Source: Geobacter sp. UBA1603 (GTDB lineage Bacteria > Desulfobacterota > Desulfuromonadia > Geobacterales > Pseudopelobacteraceae). From it: 11,286 nt of DNA. The stretch spans positions 3,640-14,925 of the forward strand of contig DCNF01000044.1 of the NCBI GenBank assembly GCA_002322035.1, in the 5' to 3' direction. Under the pieces are notes generated by a model. That model was not told where the DNA came from. It made no database searches and saw only the letters and a list, made by a program, of their open reading frames with translations. This document shows, piece after piece, positions 1 to 6,361 of the stretch; the stretch's first letter is position 1, and every line of letters starts with the position of its first letter. The translations under genes were made by a program, and so were the position numbers.

Positions 1-2
1 CG

Positions 3-602
3 CTGGACGGCGGCGACGGCGACGACAGCCTGGTCGGCGGCAACGGCAACGACGTGCTGTGGGGCGAGGACGGTGCCGACACGCTGGTCGGCGGGGCCGG
101 CAACGACACGATCAACGGCGGCAACGGCAACGACACGCTGCTCCTGGCGGAGCTGGTCGGCCAGACCGGCAGGGTATGGGCCTTCGACATCCAGCAGGAG
201 GCCATCGAAACCACCCGTGGCAAACTTGCCGCAGCAGGCATGCTCGACCGGGTGGAACTGATCAACGGCAGCCATGAATCCATGGGCGACATACTGCGTG
301 AACCGGTGGCGACGGTGCTCTTCAACCTGGGCTACCTGCCGGGCGGCAACCGGGGCCTGACCACGACCACCGAAACGACGCTGGTCGCCCTCGACTCTGC
401 CCTGACGCTCATCATCCCCGGCGGCATCATCGCCGCCACCCTGTACCCGGGCCATCCTGAAGGGGCCCGGGAGCATGATGCCGTGGCAGCCTGGGCAGCC
501 GGACTCGACCCGCGCCGCTTCCATACCTGGGAAATGGGGCAGATGAACGTCGCCCCGTCCGCCCCGCGCTTGATACTCATCCAGAAGGCCGCCACTGAAT
601 GA
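3..602 (+). CDS. RTX-repeat / rRNA-methylase-like chimeric ORF, 5' partial
   Basis: The frame is open from the left window edge to the TGA at 600-602, so the N-terminus is missing; the GTG at 54 falls inside a repeat and is not a credible start. The first ~47 codons encode five RTX-type glycine/aspartate nonapeptides. From about base 120 onward the protein reads as a class I SAM-dependent methyltransferase of the YtqB/rRNA methylase type (PF06962-like). It has GNGNDT as the glycine-rich SAM-binding motif I, then LAELVG, the acidic WAFDIQ strand end (motif II), FNLGYLPGG (motif IV region) and a C-terminal strand ending RLILIQK. The usual methylase N-terminus (about 30 residues including the first beta strand before motif I) is replaced by RTX repeats. 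Both families share GNGND, which makes a false or recombinational join likely. The methylase part overlaps the next gene by 4 bases (ATGA), which is a normal operon arrangement. The identity of the methylase half is fairly sure; the fused product is doubtful. Confidence 0.7.
   Translation: MDGGDGDDSLVGGNGNDVLWGEDGADTLVGGAGNDTINGGNGNDTLLLAELVGQTGRVWAFDIQQEAIETTRGKLAAAGMLDRVELINGSHESMGDILREPVATVLFNLGYLPGGNRGLTTTTETTLVALDSALTLIIPGGIIAATLYPGHPEGAREHDAVAAWAAGLDPRRFHTWEMGQMNVAPSAPRLILIQKAATE
9..143 (+). repeat. Five RTX-type calcium-binding nonapeptide repeats (27-bp period)
   Basis: Five in-frame 27-base units start at 9, 36, 63, 90 and 117. They encode [36 protein letters not shown] and GGNGNDTLL, matching the RTX consensus GGxGxDxLx (hemolysin-type calcium-binding repeat). 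In known proteins such repeats form a calcium-binding beta-roll in type I-secreted proteins. The 18 bases at 36-53 are repeated exactly at 117-134. The fifth unit merges with motif I of the following methyltransferase, so only four units are certainly RTX. Confidence 0.85.
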
Positions 603-1765
603 TCCGCGAACTGCTGCCGTTCATCGCCATCACCCCGGCAACGATCTACAGCCTGCTGACCTTCTGGTGCGGCCGGCAGTTCTTCAGCGACCCGGGGCAG
701 GGTGCCCAAGTGCAACCCACCTCTGCCCCCCGGCCCCAAATCCCGGCTGTCAGCATTCTCAAACCGGTCAAAGGCATGGATGCCGGTAGCTACGACAATT
801 TCGCCTCCTTCTGCAGACAAAACTATCCGGGAGCTGTTCAGATCGTCTTTGCCGCTGCGTCGGCCGATGATGCGGTCATTCCGGTCATCCGGCAGCTACA
901 GGCAGATTTCCCCGGGCATGACATCACACTGGTGGTCAACCCGGCTATCCATGGTCCGAACTACAAAGTCTCTAACCTGATCAACGCGTTCTCTTCCGTC
1001 CGTCACGACATCATCATCGTCTGCGACAGCGACATCCGGGTATCGCCTGACTACCTGCGATCAGTGACAGCCCACTTCGAAGAACCGGACGTCGGCCTTG
1101 TGACCTCTCCCTACCGAACGTCTGATGTTGACGGCATCGCTGCCGCCGTCGAAGCGACCGGATTCACCACCGAGATGATCCCCAACGTGCTGGTGGCCCT
1201 GCAGCTGGAAGGGCTCTCGTTCGCCCTGGGGGCTTCCATGGCTGTCAGACGCCGGGCGCTGGAGGACATCGGCGGGTTCCCGGCACTTGTCGAGTACCTT
1301 GCTGACGACTACCAGCTCGGCAACAAGGTTCACCGTGCCGGCTGGCGAATCGTACTTGACACGTGTTTCGTGGAGAGCAGCATCAGGGCTGAACGCCTCA
1401 CCACCGTCCTGACCCGCCAACTGCGCTGGGCCCGCACCATGCGGGTCAGCCGGCCAGGCGGCTACCTGGCCTCCGGGATCACCCTCCCCTTTCCCGGGCT
1501 ACTGCTGGCCGTGCTGGCAGCGCCGACGTTTTTCACCGCCCTTGCTGCCGTGATGCTGCTCTACGGCACCCGTATGACCGTCGCCACCATCTACAGCACA
1601 CGCTTTGTAAGGGACCGGATTCTTCCCCGATGGCTCTGGCTGCTGCCGGTGCGCGACCTGCTCTCCTTCTGCAGCTGGGCACTCTCCTTTCTCGGCACCA
1701 CGGTCGAATGGCGCGGCAGCCGGTTCAGCCTCAAACCGGGCGGAACAATTGAGGAAATCGTCTGA
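599..1765 (+). CDS. hpnI: HpnI-like membrane glycosyltransferase (GT2/GT21, ceramide glucosyltransferase type)
   Basis: This 388-aa protein probably transfers a sugar from a nucleotide donor to a membrane lipid at the cytoplasmic face of the inner membrane. In hopanoid producers HpnI is linked to glycosylation of bacteriohopanetetrol. An N-terminal membrane helix lies at residues ~5-22. The GT-A domain follows with SILKPVKG (52-59), the metal-binding DSD (143-145), the acidic LADDYQLG (234-241) and RQLRW (273-277), the (Q/R)xxRW signature of processive and ceramide-type transferases. The C-terminus has membrane segments at ~300-322 and ~343-368, ending in the LPVRDLLSF...VEWRG pattern typical of HpnI and ceramide glucosyltransferases. 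The ATG overlaps the upstream stop (ATGA, 599-602), suggesting translational coupling. No other hopanoid gene is visible, so the acceptor is inferred; a glycosphingolipid-like substrate is the alternative. Confidence 0.8.
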   Translation: MIRELLPFIAITPATIYSLLTFWCGRQFFSDPGQGAQVQPTSAPRPQIPAVSILKPVKGMDAGSYDNFASFCRQNYPGAVQIVFAAASADDAVIPVIRQLQADFPGHDITLVVNPAIHGPNYKVSNLINAFSSVRHDIIIVCDSDIRVSPDYLRSVTAHFEEPDVGLVTSPYRTSDVDGIAAAVEATGFTTEMIPNVLVALQLEGLSFALGASMAVRRRALEDIGGFPALVEYLADDYQLGNKVHRAGWRIVLDTCFVESSIRAERLTTVLTRQLRWARTMRVSRPGGYLASGITLPFPGLLLAVLAAPTFFTALAAVMLLYGTRMTVATIYSTRFVRDRILPRWLWLLPVRDLLSFCSWALSFLGTTVEWRGSRFSLKPGGTIEEIV

Positions 1766-1799
1766 TATCAGGCCCTCTCACATCAAGCTCTGCGCCCAC

Positions 1800-1832
1800 C
1801 TGTTTTTCGATCTGACCAACCTTCTGTTTTTC
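1800..1832 (+). repeat. Direct repeat CTGTTTTTC x2 upstream of the mla promoter
   Basis: CTGTTTTTC occurs at 1800-1808 and again at 1824-1832, 24 bases apart start to start, and is followed by similar bases (GATCT and AAATCT). It lies just upstream of the proposed -35 box at 1838. It could be an UP-like or activator-binding element, or chance in a T-rich spacer. A 10-base palindrome, CTGATATCAG, spans the hpnI stop at 1762-1771. No intrinsic terminator is visible in this 127-base gap. Confidence 0.3.
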
Positions 1833-1837
1833 AAATC

Positions 1838-1865
1838 TTTACATTCTACAGCCAGATGGTATATG
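1838..1865 (+). promoter_or_regulatory. Possible sigma-70 promoter for the mla operon
   Basis: TTTACA at 1838-1843 (5/6 match to TTGACA) is followed after 16 bases by TATATG at 1860-1865 (4/6 match to TATAAT). It sits about 30 bases before the mlaE start, in the only AT-rich part of the gap. Read-through from hpnI is also possible, so this may be a secondary promoter. Confidence 0.4.
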
Positions 1866-1892
1866 TAATAAGTTTCGAGAAAGGGGTTTCCG

Positions 1893-2663
1893 TTGACCGC
1901 TGCCGTTCAAGCATTAGGGCGTATGACCATCGCATCCTTACAGGATCTGGGCAGAATGGGATGGTTTATCCTCTACTCGCTGTATATGGCCGTCTGCCGC
2001 CCCGGCAGCCCGCTCCAGATTCTGAAGCAGATGCGCTTCATCGGCACCAAGTCGCTCTTCGTCATCATCCTGACTGCGGCTTTCACCGGCATGGTGCTCG
2101 GTCTACAGGGTTACTACACCCTGGCCAAGTTCGGCTCGGAAGGGATGCTCGGAACAGCCGTGGCGCTGTCGCTGATCCGCGAACTGGGCCCGGTACTCTC
2201 CGCCCTGATGGTGACCGGCCGCGCCGGCAGTGCCATTACGGCTGAAATCGGCATCATGCGCATCAGCGAGCAGATCGACGCGCTTGAGACCATGGCCCTC
2301 GACCCCTTTAAATATCTGGTCACCCCGAAGCTGATCGCCGCCATGGTCGCCCTGCCGCTGCTCTGCGCCATCTTTGATGTTGTCGGCATCTACGGAGGCT
2401 GGCTGGTGGGGGTAAAACTGCTGGGCGTCAACCCGGGGGCTTATTTTTACGAAATGGAAAAAGCGGTCGAACTGCGCGACATCACCTCTGGATTTGCCAA
2501 GTCCTTTTCCTTCGGGGTAATCATCGCCTGGATCGGTTGCTACAAAGGCTACTATGCCGGCCATGGCGCCGAAGGGGTTTCAAGGGCAACGACCGAATCA
2601 GTGGTACTCACCTCTGTGCTGATTCTGATCTGGGATTACTTCCTGACCTCGGTTCTGCTATGA
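1893..2663 (+). CDS. mlaE: MlaE-family ABC transporter permease
   Basis: This 256-aa inner-membrane permease belongs to the MlaE/YrbE family (PF02405), the membrane part of MCE-type lipid transporters. It contains several hydrophobic segments (about residues 52-72, 88-108, 145-175, 203-218 and 236-256). The hallmark region GRAGSAITAEIG (109-120) is followed by MRISEQIDALETMALDP (122-138), the EQ-containing loop expected to contact the ATPase. I chose the TTG at 1893 because AGAAAGGGG (1878-1886) is a well-spaced ribosome-binding site. An ATG at 1923 would shorten the protein by 10 residues and cannot be excluded. The stop overlaps the mlaF ATG by 4 bases. In the Mla pathway the complex moves phospholipids between inner membrane and periplasmic carriers; direction and substrate here are inferred. 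Confidence 0.92.
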   Translation: MTAAVQALGRMTIASLQDLGRMGWFILYSLYMAVCRPGSPLQILKQMRFIGTKSLFVIILTAAFTGMVLGLQGYYTLAKFGSEGMLGTAVALSLIRELGPVLSALMVTGRAGSAITAEIGIMRISEQIDALETMALDPFKYLVTPKLIAAMVALPLLCAIFDVVGIYGGWLVGVKLLGVNPGAYFYEMEKAVELRDITSGFAKSFSFGVIIAWIGCYKGYYAGHGAEGVSRATTESVVLTSVLILIWDYFLTSVLL

Positions 2664-3406
2664 TCAGATTAACCGGAATCCATAAATCATTCGGCAGCCA
2701 GAAGGTGCTAAACGGCCTTGACCTGACGATCCCCGAAGGGAAAATCACAGCGGTGATCGGCCCCAGCGGCGAAGGGAAAAGCGTCCTGATCAAGCACATG
2801 ATCGTCCTGCTCCAGCCGGACAGCGGACAGATAATGATCGACGGTGATCCGATCGTCGGTATCCGGCGTTCACACATGAACCGCATCCGCGAAAAATTCG
2901 GCATGCTCTTCCAGAACGCGGCCCTGTTCGATTCGATGACCGTCTTCGAGAACGTGGCCTTCCCGCTTCAGGAAAAAACCTCCCGTTCCCGGAACGAGAT
3001 CCGGCACACGGTTATGGAGGCACTGGAAGCGGTCGGCCTGAAAAACGTGGAAAACAAATACCCGGATGAGCTGTCCGGCGGCATGAAAAAGCGGGTCGGC
3101 CTGGCGCGGGCCGTCGTGCTTAATCCAAGGATCATCCTGTTTGACGAGCCGACCACCGGCCTCGATCCGATCATCAAGCGCGCCATCCACCAGTTGATCA
3201 GCGACACCCACACACGTTACGGCTTCACGGCGGTGATCGTCTCCCACGAGATCCCCGAGATCTTCGACGTGGCCCAGAACGTGGCAATGCTTTTTCAGGG
3301 TGAGATCATTCAGCACGGCACACCGGAAGAGATCAGGAACTCATGCCATCCGGTGGTCAGACAGTTTATCAGCGGAAGCCTGGACGGACCGATCCAGGTG
3401 GTCTGA
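2660..3406 (+). CDS. mlaF: MlaF-type ABC transporter ATP-binding protein
   Basis: This 248-aa ATPase powers the MlaE permease. All nucleotide-binding motifs are intact: Walker A GPSGEGKS (34-41), Q-loop Gln85 in GMLFQNAALF, signature LSGGMKKRVGLARA (138-151), Walker B IILFDEPTTGLDP (158-170) and H-loop His196 in VSHE. The LSGGM(K/Q)KR form of the signature is characteristic of MlaF/Ttg2A rather than general importers. The frame is open further upstream (to 2537), but that part is antisense-like noise over mlaE. The ATG at 2660 gives the conserved MIRLTGIHKSFG start and overlaps the mlaE stop, implying coupled translation and equal amounts of the two proteins. Confidence 0.95.
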   Translation: MIRLTGIHKSFGSQKVLNGLDLTIPEGKITAVIGPSGEGKSVLIKHMIVLLQPDSGQIMIDGDPIVGIRRSHMNRIREKFGMLFQNAALFDSMTVFENVAFPLQEKTSRSRNEIRHTVMEALEAVGLKNVENKYPDELSGGMKKRVGLARAVVLNPRIILFDEPTTGLDPIIKRAIHQLISDTHTRYGFTAVIVSHEIPEIFDVAQNVAMLFQGEIIQHGTPEEIRNSCHPVVRQFISGSLDGPIQVV

Positions 3407-3426
3407 ACCGCAGCAAGGAACAGTTC

Positions 3427-3876
3427 ATGAACATGGCAAAACTGGAAATGATGGTCGGCATATTCATGCTTGTCGGCATACTCTGCTTGGGATATCTGTC
3501 GATCAAACTCGGCAAGATGGAGTTGATCGGCGGTGACTATTACACCGTCACGGCCGGTTTTGACTCGGTCTCCGGCCTCAAGCCTGGTGCACGGGTGGAG
3601 ATCGCCGGGGTAGAGGTCGGAAAAGTCGAGCGTATAGGACTCGACCCGGCTTCAGGCGACCGCGCTCTTGCCTATCTGAAGATCAGGGCAGGCATCAGTA
3701 TATCTGACGATGTCATCGCTTCGGTCCGAACCAGCGGTATCATTGGTGACAAATTCATCAAGCTCAAGCCGGGCGGTTCTGACAAGCCGCTTAAGCCGAA
3801 CGGCAAGATCCGTGAAACCGAGTCGGCGATCGACATCGAAGAGTTGGTCAGCAAGTTTATCCACGGAAAAGTATAG
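3427..3876 (+). CDS. mlaD: MlaD-type MCE-domain protein, membrane anchored
   Basis: This 149-aa protein has one N-terminal membrane helix (residues ~9-26) and one periplasmic MCE domain (PF02470, about 37-117). Visible family marks are VTAGFDSVSGLKPGARVEIAG (41-61), GVEVGKVERIGLD, and VRTSGIIGDKFIKLKPG (100-116). MlaD proteins form a hexameric ring on the permease that binds lipid in a central pore. The start is the ATG at 3427, preceded by AAGGA at 3415-3419 with a 7-base spacer; the open frame from 3343 overlaps mlaF and is rejected. The protein ends soon after the MCE fold with a short helix (IDIEELVSKF), a little shorter than E. coli MlaD (183 aa). The gap from mlaF is 20 bases and the gap to the TolC-like gene is 24. 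Confidence 0.92.
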   Translation: MNMAKLEMMVGIFMLVGILCLGYLSIKLGKMELIGGDYYTVTAGFDSVSGLKPGARVEIAGVEVGKVERIGLDPASGDRALAYLKIRAGISISDDVIASVRTSGIIGDKFIKLKPGGSDKPLKPNGKIRETESAIDIEELVSKFIHGKV

Positions 3877-3900
3877 ATAAAAGCAGGGAGCAGCAAAATT

Positions 3901-5277
3901 ATGAACCTATTACGGCTCATTGTCTGTGCCGGCCTTTTCTGTGCGGCCGCCACCGGAGTCGGCAGCGCCGCCGAAACAGAAACCGGCAAAACACTGGTAG
4001 TCGGGCTTGACGATTGCATCCGTCTGGCTCTTAAATCAGCGCCAGAACTAGGCGAGGCCCAGGCCGACATCGACCAGACCGCCAGCAAGCTTCAGGAAGC
4101 ATCATCCTACCGTTACCCGCAGTTCGAGCTTGTAAGCCTGTTCGGGCCGGCTCCCGGCGCCCGCCGGCAGGACATCTCGCCAACCGTCATGACTGACAGG
4201 GCCTTCAGTTTCAGCAATCTGACCTGGTTCGGTAGCGCTGATGCCACCCTGGTCCAGCCACTCTATACGTTCGGGAAAATTTCTGAAAACATGAAGGCCG
4301 CCACCCACGGCATCGAAGTCGACCGGGCCCGCAAAACCCAGCGCGGCAACGAGATCGTCCTCAAGGTCCGTGAGTATTACTACGGGCTGATGCTGGCCCG
4401 CGAGATGAAGGAACTGGTGCTTGAAATTCAGGAAACCCTTGACAAGGCCCGCGGCAAGGCAAAAAAACTGCTTAACGAAGGCTCCGAAAGCGTTGAGGAG
4501 ATGGATATCTATAAACTGGACGCCTTTTCAGGAGAGGTCCGCAAATACCTCGAAGAAGCGGAAAAAGGCGAGCGGCTGGCACTTTCAGCCCTGCGGGCTC
4601 GTCTGAACCTGCCCCAGAGCGCGCCGCTTGAGATCGGCCCGGAACGGCTTATTCTGGTTGAAATCGAGACTCCCGAGTTTTCCTATTTTGTCGACCGAGC
4701 CCGGGAGCAGCGTCCCGAGTACCGGCAGATTTCTGAAGGTCTTAAGGCCCGTCAGGCTTTAGTCGAGGCGGCTAAATCGGTGTACTATCCCGACATATTC
4801 ATGGCCGGAATGCTCTCATTCGCGTATGCCGAAGGGCGCGAAAAGGTCACAAACCCCTACATAACCGACCCATTTCGACACACTTACGGCGGAGTTGCGC
4901 TCGGGCTGCGCTGGAAACTTGATTTTGGGATCACCGGTGCCAAGGTTGCCGGAGAACAGGCCCAGTACAACCGCCTGCTTAGTACACGCGAGTTTGCCAG
5001 CACCAACATCCCGCTCCAGATCAGGAAGTATTATCTCGATCTGAAAGAAGCCGAGCAGACAAGCCGGGCGAGCAAAGACGCCTACACCAACGCGAAGAAG
5101 TGGGCAGTAACTGCGATTGCCAATTTTGATTTTGGCATCGGCCCGGCAAAAGAGATTTTCGAGGCGCTACAGGCCTATGCCAGAATGCGGGCGTCCTACT
5201 TCCAATCAATCTATAACTACCGGATCGCCCGGTCGAATCTCGACTACGCAACAGGAGAACTACCGCCGGTCAACTGA
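3901..5277 (+). CDS. TolC-family outer membrane channel protein in the mla operon
   Basis: This 458-aa protein begins with a signal peptide (hydrophobic residues 3-20, likely cleavage after GSAA at ~24). It then shows the outer membrane efflux protein (OEP, PF02321) pattern of two related halves. The first half starts at DDCIRLALKSAPELGEAQADI (~37-57) with long charged helices; the second starts near YFVDRAREQRPEYRQIS. TolC homologues form trimeric beta-barrels with a long periplasmic alpha-helical tunnel. The usual partner genes (membrane fusion protein, RND or drug ABC pump) are absent. The gene lies instead between mlaD and mlaC, which suggests it serves lipid transport across the periplasm or outer membrane. 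GGGAG at 3886-3890 is the likely ribosome-binding site, with a 10-base spacer. Family assignment is strong; its role is inferred from position. Confidence 0.88.
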   Translation: MNLLRLIVCAGLFCAAATGVGSAAETETGKTLVVGLDDCIRLALKSAPELGEAQADIDQTASKLQEASSYRYPQFELVSLFGPAPGARRQDISPTVMTDRAFSFSNLTWFGSADATLVQPLYTFGKISENMKAATHGIEVDRARKTQRGNEIVLKVREYYYGLMLAREMKELVLEIQETLDKARGKAKKLLNEGSESVEEMDIYKLDAFSGEVRKYLEEAEKGERLALSALRARLNLPQSAPLEIGPERLILVEIETPEFSYFVDRAREQRPEYRQISEGLKARQALVEAAKSVYYPDIFMAGMLSFAYAEGREKVTNPYITDPFRHTYGGVALGLRWKLDFGITGAKVAGEQAQYNRLLSTREFASTNIPLQIRKYYLDLKEAEQTSRASKDAYTNAKKWAVTAIANFDFGIGPAKEIFEALQAYARMRASYFQSIYNYRIARSNLDYATGELPPVN

Positions 5278-5301
5278 CCCGGCCAGAGAGGACCAACGCC
5301 C

Positions 5302-5892
5302 ATGTTAATCCGTATCATCACCCTGCTGATGCTGATCGTCGTTCCCGCTTCAAGTGCGTTCGCCGGAGCAACCGACGATGTCAGGAAAGTTGTTGACGAG
5401 GTTGTCAGGATCGTTTCCGACAAGGAGATGAAGAAAAACGAAACCAGACGCCGTCAGGCACTCAAGAAGACGATCAGCAACGTGTTCGACTACGGAGAAA
5501 TGGCCAAGCGCTCCCTCGGTAAACACTGGAACCAGCGGACTGCCGCCGATAAAAAGCAGTTCACCGACCTGTTCGCCACCCTGCTCGAGAATTCCTACGC
5601 AGGCAAGATCGAATCCTACAACAACGAGAAGATCGTCTACCTCAAGGAAAACATCGATGGCGAATATGCAGAGGTAAAATCGAAAGTGGTTACCGCCAAG
5701 CGCGACGAGTTCACCCTTGACTACCGGCTGCTCAACCAGGGGGGGCGCTGGATGGCGTACGATGTAGTTATCGAGGGGGTGAGCCTGGTCTCCAATTACC
5801 GGACGCAATTTAACAAGATCATCGCCTCGGGTGGCTATGGAGAACTGGTGAAAAAATTACAGACTAAAAGCGATGAGCTGAAAGCTCCCTAG
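5302..5892 (+). CDS. mlaC: MlaC/Ttg2D family periplasmic lipid-binding protein
   Basis: This 196-aa protein has a signal peptide (residues 1-21, cleavage after AFA). The mature part fits the MlaC/Ttg2D auxiliary family (PF05494): DVRKVVDEVVRIVSD, VFDYGEMAKRSLGKHW, QFTDLFATLLENSYAGKIESY, then a beta-sheet region with VKSKVVTAKRDEFTLDYRL and GGRWMAYDVVIEGVSLVSNYR. MlaC carries single phospholipids between the inner-membrane MlaFED complex and the outer membrane. The hopanoid-associated HpnM belongs to the same superfamily and is the main alternative name, given the HpnI-like gene upstream. GAGAGGA at 5286-5292 with a 9-base spacer supports the ATG at 5302. No MlaA or MlaB gene is present. A 5-bp stem at 5875-5887 has no T-run, so no convincing terminator follows the gene. 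Confidence 0.9.
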   Translation: MLIRIITLLMLIVVPASSAFAGATDDVRKVVDEVVRIVSDKEMKKNETRRRQALKKTISNVFDYGEMAKRSLGKHWNQRTAADKKQFTDLFATLLENSYAGKIESYNNEKIVYLKENIDGEYAEVKSKVVTAKRDEFTLDYRLLNQGGRWMAYDVVIEGVSLVSNYRTQFNKIIASGGYGELVKKLQTKSDELKAP

Positions 5893-5917
5893 CCCCTAAA
5901 ACATGAGTTAAAAAATC

Positions 5918-5945
5918 TTGACACGCCGTTTATGCCTGTGATAAA
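5918..5945 (+). promoter_or_regulatory. Sigma-70 promoter of the cold-shock gene
   Basis: A perfect TTGACA at 5918-5923 is followed after 16 bases by GATAAA at 5940-5945 (4/6 match). The -10 box is preceded by TGT, giving the TGn of an extended -10. Transcription would start near 5952. Confidence 0.65.
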
Positions 5946-5951
5946 CGACAC

Positions 5952-6099
5952 GGGCAGCTAGTTTCGGAAGATCTTGCAGATCGTTGAGTATCATGACTGT
6001 ACCTGGCTTTGCGGTTTTCCTGCACCAAGACTCCGGAAACTTAAGCGGTATCCCAACAAGGCCGGCGTAGGACCGGAGAAAGAAGAAGGAGGTAGGAAC
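5952..6099 (+). promoter_or_regulatory. Long 5' untranslated leader of the cold-shock mRNA
   Basis: About 150 bases separate the predicted transcription start from the csp start codon, resembling the long structured leaders of cspA-type mRNAs in which folding controls translation by temperature. Visible pairing options are GATC-TTGCA-GATC near 5970-5982, CTCCGG near 6030 with CCGGAG near 6073-6078, and TACCT (6000-6004) with AGGTA (6090-6094) inside the Shine-Dalgarno. The last would mask the ribosome-binding site. The region also has an open frame in phase with csp, starting at a weak codon at 5974, which is judged not to be coding. Confidence 0.45.
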
Positions 6100-6303
6100 A
6101 TGGCACAAGGCAAGGTTAAGTGGTTCAACGACACCAAGGGTTTTGGCTTCATTGAGCAGGAGGGTGGCGAAGACGTTTTCGTTCACTTCTCGGCAATTCA
6201 GTCCGAGGGTTTCAAATCCCTGGCAGAAGGCGACGCGGTTACCTTCGACATCACCCAGGGCCCCAAAGGTCTTCAGGCTTCCAACGTCGTCAAGACCAAG
6301 TAA
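6100..6303 (+). CDS. Cold-shock domain protein (CspA family)
   Basis: This 67-aa single cold-shock domain protein binds single-stranded RNA and DNA and acts as an RNA chaperone. It has the typical opening [11 protein letters not shown]1 KGFGFIE (13-19) and RNP2 VFVHF (26-30), followed by [15 protein letters not shown] and an ending ASNVVKTK. The length is normal for the family. The start at 6100 is fixed by a perfect AAGGAGGT at 6086-6093 with a 6-base spacer, suggesting high expression. It is transcribed alone from its own promoter and closed by a strong terminator. Members of this family may be cold-induced or constitutive, and the sequence does not settle which. Confidence 0.96.
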   Translation: MAQGKVKWFNDTKGFGFIEQEGGEDVFVHFSAIQSEGFKSLAEGDAVTFDITQGPKGLQASNVVKTK

Positions 6304-6326
6304 TCCGGGGTAACTATCGTTTACCA

Positions 6327-6361
6327 AAAAGCCCGCTGATCTTTCAGCGGGCTTTTCTTTT
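6327..6361. terminator. Bidirectional intrinsic terminator between csp and ygiQ
   Basis: GCCCGCTGA (6331-6339) pairs perfectly with TCAGCGGGC (6344-6352) around a 4-base loop. AAAA (6327-6330) and TTTT (6353-6356) extend the stem, and a TTTTCTTTTT tract continues at 6353-6362 on the + strand. On the - strand a T-run (complement of 6326-6330) also follows the stem, so it can end both convergent transcripts. The ygiQ stop codon (6344-6346) forms part of the stem. Confidence 0.9.

Noticed and set aside
54..602. GTG at 54 as the true start of the first protein.
   Set aside because: It encodes the Val inside an RTX repeat, the frame stays open to the window edge, and there is no ribosome-binding site.
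2537..2659. Upstream extension of the MlaF frame (41 extra residues).
   Set aside because: It overlaps conserved mlaE coding sequence and the MlaF family start lies exactly at 2660 with the usual ATGA overlap.
3343..3426. Upstream extension of the MlaD frame (28 residues).
   Set aside because: It overlaps the end of mlaF; the ATG at 3427 has a well-placed AAGGA and leads directly into the membrane anchor.
5875..5887. GAGCT/AGCTC stem at the end of mlaC as a terminator.
   Set aside because: Only 5 pairs with a 3-base loop, inside the coding region, and no T-run follows.
5974..6099. N-terminal extension of the cold-shock protein.
   Set aside because: No ribosome-binding site at 5974 and no known extension of this kind; the perfect AAGGAGGT at 6086-6093 fixes the start at 6100.
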